From CAYWCV01 sp964629885 (GTDB taxonomy: Bacteria; Bacteroidota; Rhodothermia; Balneolales; CAYWCV01): a DNA stretch of 64,000 nt. Each line of letters opens with the position of its first letter. Position 1 is the stretch's first letter. The stretch covers positions 6,414-70,413 of the forward strand of contig CAZVRJ010000009.1 in assembly GCA_964629885.1 (NCBI GenBank). The letters run 5' to 3'. A model generated the notes under the pieces. The model was not told where the DNA came from. It searched no databases and was given only the letters and a program-made list of their open reading frames with translations. This document shows, in pieces, positions 1-8,368 of this stretch. Made by a program: the position numbers and the translations under genes.

Positions 1-279
1 CAACAGTTGGTCGATATTTTCCCGGGTACGAATGCCCCCACCGGTCTGCACCTCCATGCCTGTCTGGCGGACGATCTCGGTTATAATGGGCAGATTCACA
101 AAACGTCCCTCTTTGGCGCCGTTGAGGTCCACGATGTGCAGCCTACGGAAACCGGCATCTCGATATACATTGGCTTGGTCGATGGGGGAGAGCGGATAGA
201 CGGTCACATCGTCGTATGCGCCTTTTTTTAGACGGACAACCTTGCCGTCGAGTAGATCAATGGCGGGGATTACGTGCAT
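1..279 (-). CDS. hisA: HisA, ProFAR isomerase (partial, N-terminal part only)
   Basis: This is the 5' part of the gene for 1-(5-phosphoribosyl)-5-[(5-phosphoribosylamino)methylideneamino]imidazole-4-carboxamide isomerase; it runs off the left edge of the window. The minus strand from the ATG at 279 reads MHVIPAIDLLDGKVVRL, the typical HisA opening with the first-strand catalytic Asp, followed by YRDAGFRRLHIVDLNGAKEG and a QTGGGIRT phosphate-binding segment. The enzyme is a cytoplasmic TIM barrel that isomerises ProFAR in histidine synthesis. The start lies one base after the hisH stop, so it is the last visible gene of the his operon. Confidence 0.93.
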   Translation of the reverse strand, partial: MHVIPAIDLLDGKVVRLKKGAYDDVTVYPLSPIDQANVYRDAGFRRLHIVDLNGAKEGRFVNLPIITEIVRQTGMEVQTGGGIRTRENIDQLL

Positions 280-280
280 G

Positions 281-886
281 TCAGATGGCAATGGGTTGGT
301 AAACGATGTCGCAAAAATTTCGCAGCAGAGTGGCACCGGCGGCTCCAGACTTTTCGGGATGGTACTGCACCCCCATAAAATTCCCGCGGGCGGCCACTGC
401 CGTAAACTCGACCCCATATTCGCAGGAGGCAAGGGTTACGTCGCCAAGCGGCGGGTAATAGCTGTGCACAAAGTAATGGAAGTCGGTTGCATCGAGTCCG
501 ATAAGCAGAGGATGACGCTTCACCTCCTTGAAGGTGTTCCATCCCATGTGCGGCACTTTTTGTTCAGTGCTGTCAAATTTGTTTAGGTGGCCTGGAAAAA
601 TACCGAGCGTTGGTATAGTTGATTCCTCCGACGACTCGAACATCAGCTGTAGGCCCACACAGATGCCCAGCACGGGCTTGGTAGCCTGTAGAAGCCATTG
701 GTCCAGTCCCTTGTCGATGAGCGATCTCATGGCGGCTTCAGCGTGTCCAACGCCAGGGAATATCACACCCCTGGCCTCGTTGAGCACTTCGTGGTCGGAT
801 GTGATTACATGCTCTACACCCAGCCGAGCCAATGCATTGCTCACACTGGCCACATTGCCGGCATCGTAGTCGATCATGGCGATCAT
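281..886 (-). CDS. hisH: HisH, glutaminase subunit of imidazole glycerol phosphate synthase
   Basis: Class I glutamine amidotransferase of 201 residues that supplies ammonia to HisF, which is not in the window. The nucleophile is Cys76 in LGICVGLQ, and the His176/Glu178 pair lies in GVQYHPEKS near the C-terminus. An open frame continues upstream to 976. I chose the ATG at 886 because the protein then starts MIAMIDYDAGN, as HisH proteins do, and because that ATG overlaps the stop of the hisC/hisB gene as ATGA (4-base overlap). Length and motifs are normal for the family. It is a member of the minus-strand his operon. Confidence 0.95.
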   Translation of the reverse strand: MIAMIDYDAGNVASVSNALARLGVEHVITSDHEVLNEARGVIFPGVGHAEAAMRSLIDKGLDQWLLQATKPVLGICVGLQLMFESSEESTIPTLGIFPGHLNKFDSTEQKVPHMGWNTFKEVKRHPLLIGLDATDFHYFVHSYYPPLGDVTLASCEYGVEFTAVAARGNFMGVQYHPEKSGAAGATLLRNFCDIVYQPIAI

Positions 887-2586
887 AGGGTGCCCTTCGA
901 GCTTGGGATGGTATTCAAGATGCGTGGATTGCGGATGAGCGCCTGACGCATGCAACGTGCAAATCCCTTGAAGCATGCTTCGATTTTGTGGTGGTCGTTC
1001 TCACCCTTCACGGATATCTGCAGGGTGGCCTTCAGGCTCATTGCGAGTGAATGGAACACGTGCTTGGTCATTTCGGTGGGGAAGGCACCGACATATTCGC
1101 GGGTGAACTCGCCCTCGAATGTCATGTACGGACGACCCGAAAGATCCATCGCGATCGTGGCTTGCGCCTCGTCCATCGGCAGCACGAAGCCGAACCGCTC
1201 GATGCCACGTTTGTCGCCGAGTGCCTGCGTGATGGCGTCGCCCAGAGCAATGGCGGAGTCCTCTATGGTGTGGTGTTCGTCGATATCCAGATCTCCCTTA
1301 CATTGCAACGAAATATCGATGAGCGCATGCTTGGCGATCTGGTCGAGCATATGGTCGTAGAAGGGTATTCCCGTCGATATCGACGAAACGCCGGTGCCGT
1401 CGAGGTTCACCTCCACCGAAATGTCGGTCTCCTTGGTGGTGCGCTTAACGGTGGCGCGGCGGGCCGGTTCGGTTACCGTTTCACTGATGGTGACGGCATC
1501 GGGCATGCTTAGCGTTATCTCGGTAGGCGGTGGTGTGTAGCCATCTCCCAATCCCAACTGCTTGTGCAGCATGGTCAGAAACTGGTCGTTTTCGGCAGGT
1601 GTTCCCACGGTAACACGTATCGTGTTCTCGCAGTGGATCTGGTCGCCACGGTAGCGTGCAACCACGCCGGCGTCGGCCATGGCCTTGTATACCTCAAACG
1701 CTTTCGGCACACGGATAAGTAGAAAATTGGAATCGCTGGGGAACACCACAACGGCATCCATCGTCATGAGCTCTCGCTCCAGACGCTCTCGCTCGGCAAG
1801 GATGTTGCCCACCTCAACCCTCATCTGCCCGACTCTGTCCATTGCCTCGAGAGCCGCCCTGCTCGTAAGCTGGTTGATGTTGTAGGGCGATTTGATCTTC
1901 ATCATGTAGTGGATGATCTCGGCAGAGGCAAAGGCCATCCCGAGACGAATACCGGCCATGCCGAACGATTTCGATAGGGTCTGCAGCACAACCAAATTCG
2001 GATAACGGTCGAGGTCCATGCACCAGCTGGCACTGTCAGTGAAGTCGATGTAGGCCTCGTCGACGACCACAATCCCATTGAAGCCATCCAATATGGCTTC
2101 AATGTCGTGGCGATTCAGCAGGTTACCGGTCGGATTGTTCGGCGAGCACAGAAAGATGATCTTCGTCTCGGGACGAACCGCGGCGAGCACCTTCTCGGGC
2201 TCAAGCTGAAAATCGGGTGTAAGCGGCACTGTGTCGACGGGCACATTATTTACCGATGCGGCAACCTTGTACATGCCGTAGGTAGGCGGGGTGATCAGGA
2301 TGCGGTCGTGTGCCGGCTCGCAAAAGATGCGGATGAGCAGGTCGATGGGCTCGTCGCTGCCCACACCTGTGAACACTTGGTCGGGATACACACCGCGAAA
2401 GGCGGCGATTTTTTGCTTGAGCTCTTTTTGATATGGATCCGGATACCGGTTCAGACCCGGTTCGCCGGTCACCGCACCAAAACTGTTTTCGTTGGCGTCG
2501 AGCAGCGTGCCACGTTCATAGTCGTCGCGTGCGCAGCGGTATGGCGACAAGGCAAGGATATTTGGACGGATGAGGGAGGATATCAT
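883..2586 (-). CDS. HisC-HisB fusion: histidinol-phosphate aminotransferase plus imidazoleglycerol-phosphate dehydratase
   Basis: A 567-residue fusion of two histidine enzymes. Residues 1 to about 350 are a complete PLP-dependent fold-type I aminotransferase (HisC), with the NPTGN substrate segment, VVVDEAY and the PLP lysine in TLSKSFGMAGIR. A linker of about 25 residues follows (TPPPTEITLSMPDAV region). Residues from about 374 to the end are a complete imidazoleglycerol-phosphate dehydratase (IGPD part of HisB), with the paired metal motifs DEHHTIED and NDHHKIEA. There is no HAD-type histidinol-phosphatase domain, so that activity must come from another gene. No frameshift or stop separates the halves. 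The gene overlaps hisH by 4 bases and is separated from hisD by a repeat-filled gap. Both domain calls are firm; the fusion itself is unusual. Confidence 0.95.
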   Translation of the reverse strand: MISSLIRPNILALSPYRCARDDYERGTLLDANENSFGAVTGEPGLNRYPDPYQKELKQKIAAFRGVYPDQVFTGVGSDEPIDLLIRIFCEPAHDRILITPPTYGMYKVAASVNNVPVDTVPLTPDFQLEPEKVLAAVRPETKIIFLCSPNNPTGNLLNRHDIEAILDGFNGIVVVDEAYIDFTDSASWCMDLDRYPNLVVLQTLSKSFGMAGIRLGMAFASAEIIHYMMKIKSPYNINQLTSRAALEAMDRVGQMRVEVGNILAERERLERELMTMDAVVVFPSDSNFLLIRVPKAFEVYKAMADAGVVARYRGDQIHCENTIRVTVGTPAENDQFLTMLHKQLGLGDGYTPPPTEITLSMPDAVTISETVTEPARRATVKRTTKETDISVEVNLDGTGVSSISTGIPFYDHMLDQIAKHALIDISLQCKGDLDIDEHHTIEDSAIALGDAITQALGDKRGIERFGFVLPMDEAQATIAMDLSGRPYMTFEGEFTREYVGAFPTEMTKHVFHSLAMSLKATLQISVKGENDHHKIEACFKGFARCMRQALIRNPRILNTIPSSKGTL

Positions 2587-2592
2587 AGGGGT

Positions 2593-2723
2593 CGGGGATC
2601 AGGGATCAGGGGATCAGGGGCATCAAAGGTATCAAGGGCATCATAATTCAGGGTATCCAAGGCATCAGAGGCGTCATGGGGATCAGATTGATGCCATGGA
2701 TGCCATGGAAGCCACTGATGCCC
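2593..2723. repeat. Degenerate short tandem repeats between hisD and hisC/hisB
   Basis: The gap inside the his operon is filled almost entirely by direct repeats. It begins with GGGATCA-type heptamers (about 2595-2618), then switches to nonamers of the type ATCCAAGGC / GGCATCATG, then inverts to ATGCCATGG-type units near 2690-2710. The same nonamer ATCCAAGGC recurs in the array at 15244. I see no open frame or clear promoter in it. Confidence 0.85.
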
Positions 2724-2730
2724 TGCTTTG

Positions 2731-4029
2731 TCATTTCTGTATCAGCCTAATATTAACGGCATTAGCATGTGCGTCGAGGCCTTCGGCTTGGGCGAGGCGA
2801 ATTACGTGCGGTCCAAGTTGACGTAGTCCGTCTTCGGTGAGCTCCTGAACGGTCATCTTACGCACGAAACTATCGACCGACACACCGCTGTACATGCGAG
2901 CATAACCATAGGTGGGCAGCGTGTGATTGGTGCCCGAGGCGTAGTCGCCAACGCTTTCGGGGGTCCAATGCCCAACAAATACCGATCCGGCGTTGACGAC
3001 CGAATCGACCAGTGACGTAGCGTTGGCTGTCTGGATAATGAGGTGTTCTGGTGCGTAAATGTTACTGAATGCGACGGCTTCTTCGGTTGTCGATACACTC
3101 AACGCATAGCTTTTTGAGATGGCTTGACGCGCAATTTCGGCTCGCGGAAGGGCCTCAAGCTGGTCTGAAAGCGTAATCTCGAGCTCATCGAGGTCAAACC
3201 CCTCAACGGCAACCAATACCACCTGGCTGTCGGTGCCGTGCTCAGCTTGTGACAGCAGGTCGGCTGCTACCCAGGCGGGATTTGCTGAAGCATCGGCGAT
3301 CACAAGCACCTCCGAAGGTCCCGCTGGCATGTCGATGGCCACCATTGCTTCGGTATTTTGCAACAGCATCTTGGCGGCTGTCACGTATTGGTTGCCCGGG
3401 CCGAGGATTTTATCCACTTTGGGAACGGTTTCGGTACCTAACGCCATAGCAGCCACGGCTTGTGCACCGCCTGCCAACAGGATATGCGTCACTCCACACT
3501 GTTGGGCAATGTAGATGATTTCGGGGGCTACGGATCCGTCGGGTCGTGGTGGAGTCGCTAAAACGATTGTCTTGCAGCCAGCAATCTGGGCTGGAATCCC
3601 AAGCATAAGCGCAGTTGATGGCAGAATGGCTGTCCCACCGGGCACATAGATTCCGACGTTTTCGATGGGGCGGGTTACTCGACGGCAAACAACACCTGGC
3701 ATGGTCTCGATTTCGAGCGTGAGCCCCATTTGTGGACGGTGGAAGGCATAGATGTTGTTGTATGCTACATCTATAGACTCCTTCAAGTTTGGATCAAGGT
3801 CGGGTTCGTCATCCGGAACAGGCATGCATACAGTTGGTATGGTAGCTTTATCGAATTGCTTTGTGTATCGTCGAACAGCCTCATCACCCTCCTCATCGAC
3901 GGCTTCGATAATAGGTCCAACCGTCTCAAAAATCGACATGAAATCGATCTTCGGCCTCTCGCATAGCTCTTGGATGGTGTTTTCATCAAGCTGTGACAGC
4001 GAGTAGCGTTTTAAAAGATGTGATTTCAT
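2731..4029 (-). CDS. hisD: HisD, histidinol dehydrogenase
   Basis: Zinc-dependent, NAD-linked enzyme that oxidises L-histidinol to L-histidine in two steps. The 432-residue length is standard. Visible signatures are the GPGNQYVTAAKMLL segment, DMPAGPSEVLVIAD, the SQAEHGTDSQ stretch with a zinc/catalytic histidine, and the C-terminal GTNHTLPTYGYARMYSGVS block. The start ATG at 4029 overlaps the hisG stop by one base (TGATG), so translation is probably coupled to hisG. Downstream lies the repeat-filled gap before the hisC/hisB fusion. The product acts in the cytoplasm. Confidence 0.97.
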   Translation of the reverse strand: MKSHLLKRYSLSQLDENTIQELCERPKIDFMSIFETVGPIIEAVDEEGDEAVRRYTKQFDKATIPTVCMPVPDDEPDLDPNLKESIDVAYNNIYAFHRPQMGLTLEIETMPGVVCRRVTRPIENVGIYVPGGTAILPSTALMLGIPAQIAGCKTIVLATPPRPDGSVAPEIIYIAQQCGVTHILLAGGAQAVAAMALGTETVPKVDKILGPGNQYVTAAKMLLQNTEAMVAIDMPAGPSEVLVIADASANPAWVAADLLSQAEHGTDSQVVLVAVEGFDLDELEITLSDQLEALPRAEIARQAISKSYALSVSTTEEAVAFSNIYAPEHLIIQTANATSLVDSVVNAGSVFVGHWTPESVGDYASGTNHTLPTYGYARMYSGVSVDSFVRKMTVQELTEDGLRQLGPHVIRLAQAEGLDAHANAVNIRLIQK

Positions 4030-4895
4030 CAGTCGATCATGCTTTCAATTGGCAGAATCACGATACCACTGGCACCAGCGTCGCGCAGCTCTTCCATAAC
4101 CTCCCAAAAACGGTCGATGGGTATAACGGAGTGAACAGCGATCATTCCATCTTCAGCCAAGGGTAGCACTGTAGGGCTTTTAAGGGCTGGGATGATGCCA
4201 CGAATGCGATCGAGTGACGCCGCGGGAGCGTTCATCATGATATATCGGCTGCTTTGTGCCTTCTGCTGTCCATGGATACGGATGAGCAGTTTGTTGATGA
4301 GCTCGGTCTTTTCAGTTGACAGCGTCTTACGTGTGCGTACCAGCTGGGTTTGACTGCGGAAGATGGTTTCAATTTCGGAGAGTCCGTTGGCGCGAAGCGT
4401 GCTGCCTGTCGAGACTAGATCGCAGATAGCATCGGCAACGTCGAGCTTAGGAGCAATTTCTACCGACCCGGAGATTTCGACAATGTCGACTGTCTGTCCG
4501 ATCGACGTAAAATAATCGCGGGTTAGATTTGGGTAGCTGGTCGCAATCCTTTTTCCCCCTAACTGTGAAGTATCTCGAATGCCATGCTCTTTCGGGGCGG
4601 CGATGCATAGGCGACAGTGTCCATAATCAAGCTCCTTGATGATTTCGACGTCCGCTCGGCGTTCGGCTACCACATTTGCACCTACGAATCCAAGGTCACA
4701 AACCCCATCTTCAACGTATTCGGGGATATCGTCGTCGCGTACGAAGAGTAGCTCGATGGGATAGTTTCGGCAACGGATGAGCAGGTGATCTTTGTAGGTG
4801 TCGAACTTGAGACCGATGTTTTGCAACAGGGCGGTGGTTTTTTCAGTCAGACGACCGCTTTTTTGTAGCGCTATGCGCAGGGACGGAGACTCCAT
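4029..4895 (-). CDS. hisG: HisG, ATP phosphoribosyltransferase (long form)
   Basis: First, committed step of histidine synthesis: ATP + PRPP to phosphoribosyl-ATP. At 288 residues it is the long HisG form, with its own C-terminal ACT-like regulatory domain (the VHSVIPIDRFWEVMEELRDAG region) and so no need for HisZ. The N-terminus shows LRIALQKSGRL, DLGFVGANVV and the phosphate-binding segment DLVSTGSTLRANGL. Histidine feedback control is expected for this form from family knowledge. It is the first gene of the minus-strand operon. Upstream of the ATG the transcript is almost pure pyrimidine, and no purine-rich ribosome site is visible. Confidence 0.97.
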   Translation of the reverse strand: MESPSLRIALQKSGRLTEKTTALLQNIGLKFDTYKDHLLIRCRNYPIELLFVRDDDIPEYVEDGVCDLGFVGANVVAERRADVEIIKELDYGHCRLCIAAPKEHGIRDTSQLGGKRIATSYPNLTRDYFTSIGQTVDIVEISGSVEIAPKLDVADAICDLVSTGSTLRANGLSEIETIFRSQTQLVRTRKTLSTEKTELINKLLIRIHGQQKAQSSRYIMMNAPAASLDRIRGIIPALKSPTVLPLAEDGMIAVHSVIPIDRFWEVMEELRDAGASGIVILPIESMID

Positions 4896-5202
4896 AGGGA
4901 AGGATGAAAGAATAAGGAAAAAAGAATAAGGAAGGAGGAGGAATAGGAGGAAGGAAAAAGGAGGGCAGGGTTAAATAGCATGGGGTGCCCGGGAGCTCGG
5001 TTGCGAGCTGTAAAAAACGGCTTCAGTGGCCGCTATGGTGACGATGATGTCGCTTAGAAGCAATAAACATATCAAAAGATAAAAAAAAATTTCGCGAAGC
5101 GCGTAAGGAATTGCTTTGGCGTGTATCTATAGAGTAAGGGACGCGATGAAAGTTGCCCACATCAGCGATAATAAACATCAAAACCTAACAGGAGTTCCAA
5201 CT
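4896..5202. other. Intergenic region upstream of hisG: purine/pyrimidine tract and small hairpin
   Basis: A gene-free gap between divergent genes. From 4897 to about 4971 the plus strand is nearly all purine, with repeated GAATAAGGAA, GGAGGA and AGGAAGG words; on the hisG coding strand this becomes a C/U-rich leader directly before the start codon. At 4994-5009 lies a perfect inverted repeat, AGCTCG-GTTG-CGAGCT, not followed by a T run on either strand, so not a standard terminator. An A-rich stretch lies near 5081-5092. No tRNA, T-box or His-rich leader peptide was recognised. Confidence 0.6.
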
Positions 5203-5460
5203 ATGAAAACAATGTTTAAAGCATCTTTGGTGACACTCATCCTAGCCGGATGGGCAGCAACAGGAACAGGGGCAAATGCACAGACTTTGCCTACAACAGA
5301 CGGGCAACATTGCGAGCCATATGTGTCTAGCGTTCAGTACGCCAAGACCCGCATCGGCAATCTCTGCCTTTTCAAAGGAAACTGGGTGTGCTATGCCGAG
5401 TTCACTCCTAACAAAGATTGCGACAAGACTCAACCAGACACCAGTCTTGGCGAAGGTTGA
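5203..5460 (+). CDS. Small secreted cysteine-containing protein (NVEALA-like candidate)
   Basis: An 85-residue protein. The start at 5203 was chosen because it begins a clean signal peptide (MKTMFKASLVTLILAGWAA..., likely cut after ANA) and has GGAG 9-12 bases upstream; the open frame could extend to 5116. The mature part is only about 60 residues and contains four cysteines (C-EPY, GNLC, NWVC, NKDC), likely disulfide-bonded outside the cytoplasm. It lies directly before a six-bladed propeller protein of the kind that in Bacteroides neighbours NVEALA-type small exported peptides, and a small membrane protein follows. The link to NVEALA peptides rests on size, cysteines and context, not on a clear motif. 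Confidence 0.6.
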   Translation: MKTMFKASLVTLILAGWAATGTGANAQTLPTTDGQHCEPYVSSVQYAKTRIGNLCLFKGNWVCYAEFTPNKDCDKTQPDTSLGEG

Positions 5461-5540
5461 TTACGAATCGCAATGCTGACAACAACACAGGGTGGAGGGA
5501 AACCTCCATCCTGCTTTATCTCATATAAATCATATTTCAC

Positions 5541-6623
5541 ATGTGGCGTTTACTTCTATTGGTCATAATTACGACTGTAATGGCATTGCTGGGAATGGAC
5601 CGGATGCCAAACTCAGATACACTTGTCGCAGGTTCAATCAAGGCACCCCTCACAGAACTATTTAGAAGAGATGGTAACCTCTTTGAGCCGAACTGGATCA
5701 TAGCTGATGCTGGACATAAACTTTGGGTTAGCGATGCTGTTCATCAGTCATTGACCCTATACATATACGATCTTCAAAATGATGAAGCTACGAAATCGCT
5801 CCGCATGGGGAGGGGTCCGGGAGAACTAGCTGAAATGGGCATGAAATGGATGAGCACACTCAGTTCGGGCGACAAGGTAATATTCGATGTAGGGTCCTAC
5901 CGAATGCAGCGCTATAGTGCCGAGCTTGAAAAACCGACTGCCGTTCGCATTACATCAGGACCCAGTCAATGGCTGAATGCCCACATCTTAGCCGATACTT
6001 TGCTAGTGGTATCTCCTATGAGCCCGAATCACGTGCTGCAAACCTACCAATTTGATCCTAAGGCCAATCAGACTGGTACGTTGGTTTACCAGATTGGAAA
6101 TCTGGACAAACCGGAGTTGAAATTAATGAGCAATTTTCTGCTCAAAAATGGGCATGTGGCAGTTCATGGTAATTCCATTTACTACAGCTACTTATTTGCA
6201 CCTTATGTCTTGAAAGTCGATCCGCGTGGATTGCAATGGATTGGAGGGACAGAGGTAGGCTCTGGATTTCCTGTAAACACGAAGAATCCAAACGAGATTC
6301 GAATGCCGGATGCTAGCCAACACGCTCAGCAGACCATATCTATCGCAGCCGATGCTGACCGCGTGTACGTGTTGCATAATGGCGAGAAAGCTGGTTTTTG
6401 GAAGTCCATGTGGGCAACCGTTACCAACGATTTCAGTGACATCGATGAACAATTGAATGCATCAAACCGGCTTCGTATCTACAATGCTCGAAATGGGAGC
6501 TTTGTGCAGGAGTGGACACTTCCCGTTAGAGCCCGACTTGTATCGGTGCATCGAGAATTCATGTATTTGACGACACAGGTCAACGGACAATCCACAGTAG
6601 TTGCATACAGGATGAACCGATGA
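5541..6623 (+). CDS. Six-bladed beta-propeller protein (BF3164-like)
   Basis: A 360-residue protein with an N-terminal hydrophobic segment (residues about 3-16) that looks like a signal peptide or anchor. The recognisable signature is RMGRGPGELAEMG near residues 91-103, the GxGPGE word characteristic of the six-bladed propellers common in Bacteroidetes. The rest is beta-strand-rich with repeated blade-like spacing. It probably sits in the periplasm or on the membrane. Substrate and function are unknown. It is preceded by the small cysteine-containing secreted protein and overlaps the next membrane gene by 4 bases (ATGA), so these are probably one transcription unit. Confidence 0.7.
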   Translation: MWRLLLLVIITTVMALLGMDRMPNSDTLVAGSIKAPLTELFRRDGNLFEPNWIIADAGHKLWVSDAVHQSLTLYIYDLQNDEATKSLRMGRGPGELAEMGMKWMSTLSSGDKVIFDVGSYRMQRYSAELEKPTAVRITSGPSQWLNAHILADTLLVVSPMSPNHVLQTYQFDPKANQTGTLVYQIGNLDKPELKLMSNFLLKNGHVAVHGNSIYYSYLFAPYVLKVDPRGLQWIGGTEVGSGFPVNTKNPNEIRMPDASQHAQQTISIAADADRVYVLHNGEKAGFWKSMWATVTNDFSDIDEQLNASNRLRIYNARNGSFVQEWTLPVRARLVSVHREFMYLTTQVNGQSTVVAYRMNR

Positions 6624-7027
6624 GTCAACGATTTGTATCAGTGAGAAAGGCTCAGCTATTGGCCGGCATACTCGTTGTAGACCTTGGATTTCTGTGGTTA
6701 TCTCTTGCCTATCACGATATTCTCATCATCTTTTATTCCAGTGGGCTTTGGGTGGAAAGCTCACTGGGTATAATGTTAGCATTGGCAAGAAGTGTGCTTT
6801 TGTTCTTGGCCTATCATTTTCGATTCCCTGCAGGCGTTTCTATGCTAATTGGGTTGGAACTCGTTTCTGGCGTACTGATATCGATTACAGATGTCTGGAT
6901 TTACTTGGTTACCGACTGTGAGTGCGTGTTACAGATTGATGGGGCCATAGTCAGGCTTATGGTGCGATCTGCGGTTTTGGCGATTGTATTAAGGTTACTT
7001 CAATCCCATCACAATCCCCACAAATGA
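6620..7027 (+). CDS. Small four-helix membrane protein (MauE/DoxX-like candidate)
   Basis: A 135-residue integral membrane protein with about four hydrophobic helices (roughly residues 12-35, 45-66, 70-93 and 108-126). A CEC pair near residue 98 lies before the last helix; paired cysteines at a similar place occur in MauE/DoxX-type redox-associated membrane proteins, which would suit a locus encoding a disulfide-rich secreted peptide. That family call is inference. The start overlaps the propeller gene stop by 4 bases. Its 3' end runs 33 bases into the convergent M20 amidohydrolase gene. Confidence 0.5.
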   Translation: MSQRFVSVRKAQLLAGILVVDLGFLWLSLAYHDILIIFYSSGLWVESSLGIMLALARSVLLFLAYHFRFPAGVSMLIGLELVSGVLISITDVWIYLVTDCECVLQIDGAIVRLMVRSAVLAIVLRLLQSHHNPHK

Positions 7028-8299
7028 CTTGACACCGAGCAGAAGACCAGATTCGTCGATATAGAACTCGGGTGTGTGGTGGCTGGGAGACTTTTCATAT
7101 GGAACATCCAGAGGCTTGCCACCCAGGAAGTACATGAATCCGGGGGCCTCGCGGCTGAAGAAGCTGAAGTCCTCTGCGCCGGTAACGGGATGGCGAAGCT
7201 TGATATTATCGTCGCCTGCAACGGCTTTGAGTATCGGCAATGTGCGATTGACCAAATCAGCATCGTTATAAGTAACGGGGTAAGATGTTGTGTAGGGTAG
7301 CTTTAGCTCCACAGTTGCACCCATTGCCTCGGCTACGTTATTCACTATGCGGCGGAAGTTATCGTGTACTAGTTTGCGGTCTTCGATAGAAAGCGCCCGC
7401 AAAGTGCCCAGCATGACCACCTCTTCGGGGATGATGTTGCTCCTAACCCCGCCTTGAATGCTTCCGAAGGTGACAACTGCTGCATTCTCCGTCACGTTCA
7501 CATTACGGCTCACGATAGTTTGGGCCGCAGTGATGATGTGTGCTGCGGTAACTATCGGGTCAATACTGCTCCAAGGATAGGCGCCATGTGCCTGCTGCCC
7601 CTTCACAACGAGACGAAAATCGTCGGCACTTGCCATGGTTCCACCTGGTCGATACGTTATCGTATTTACATCGGTTTGTGAGTTCACATGGATACCAAAC
7701 ACAAAATCGACGTTTGGGTTACTCATTACCCCTTCTTTGACCATCAACTCAGCACCACCTTCCTCACCAACTGGTGGACCCTCTTCGGCAGGCTGGAACA
7801 AGAACTTGACGGTGCCACGAATCCTATCCTTGTGCTTAGCCAATACCGATGCAGTCGCCATCAGCATCGCAACATGTGTGTCGTGGCCGCAAGCATGCAT
7901 TACTCCAACTTCCTGCCCGTTATATTCGCTCACCACTTGCGACCTAAACGGCAAGTCATTGCGCTCGGTCACTGGCAGAGCGTCCATATCGGCGCGAAGA
8001 GCAATTACTGGTCCAGGCAGACCTCCCTTAAGCAAACCAACTACGCCCGTGTGCGCAACCTCTGTTGTGACATCAATGCCCAAAGACCTCAGATGATCTG
8101 CAACCATTTTGGACGTCCGAAATTCCCGGTTACCTAGTTCAGGATGTTGATGGATATCGCGCCGCCATTCGATCAATTGATCGTGGATGGCCTCTATAGA
8201 TGCCATAACATCATTAGGAATGGGCGACTGGGCTTTAGTGTACGTAGCTGATGCCAGAATAATTACTGTGAAAAATAAAAACGCTTTGACAGATCTCAT
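6995..8299 (-). CDS. Secreted M20D-family amidohydrolase
   Basis: A 434-residue zinc hydrolase of the M20D group (N-acyl-amino-acid or peptide amidohydrolases of the IAA-amino-acid hydrolase type). It opens with a signal peptide (MRSVKAFLFFTVIILASATYTKA), so it is expected in the periplasm or outside. Family motifs are in order: WRRDIHQHPELG, ALRADMDALPV, HACGHDTHVAML with metal ligands, FQPAEEG, and the C-terminal GAEDFSFFS and HHTPEFYIDE segments. The dimerisation domain lies in the middle. It is transcribed alone, converging on the membrane-protein gene. The exact amide substrate cannot be read from sequence. Confidence 0.88.
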   Translation of the reverse strand: MRSVKAFLFFTVIILASATYTKAQSPIPNDVMASIEAIHDQLIEWRRDIHQHPELGNREFRTSKMVADHLRSLGIDVTTEVAHTGVVGLLKGGLPGPVIALRADMDALPVTERNDLPFRSQVVSEYNGQEVGVMHACGHDTHVAMLMATASVLAKHKDRIRGTVKFLFQPAEEGPPVGEEGGAELMVKEGVMSNPNVDFVFGIHVNSQTDVNTITYRPGGTMASADDFRLVVKGQQAHGAYPWSSIDPIVTAAHIITAAQTIVSRNVNVTENAAVVTFGSIQGGVRSNIIPEEVVMLGTLRALSIEDRKLVHDNFRRIVNNVAEAMGATVELKLPYTTSYPVTYNDADLVNRTLPILKAVAGDDNIKLRHPVTGAEDFSFFSREAPGFMYFLGGKPLDVPYEKSPSHHTPEFYIDESGLLLGVKSFVGIVMGLK

Positions 8300-8368
8300 A
8301 GGATAGACGACTTGGAAGTAAGTGGGTGCAGGTTTGGGAATGTGCTATAAAAAGACGAGATCACAAAA

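Noticed and set aside
887..976. Longer HisH start at 976
   Set aside because: The extra 30 residues lie inside the HisB coding end and do not fit HisH proteins; the ATGA overlap at 886 is better.
4994..5009. Terminator or his attenuator
   Set aside because: The hairpin is perfect but short, has no T run, and no histidine-rich leader peptide was found with it.
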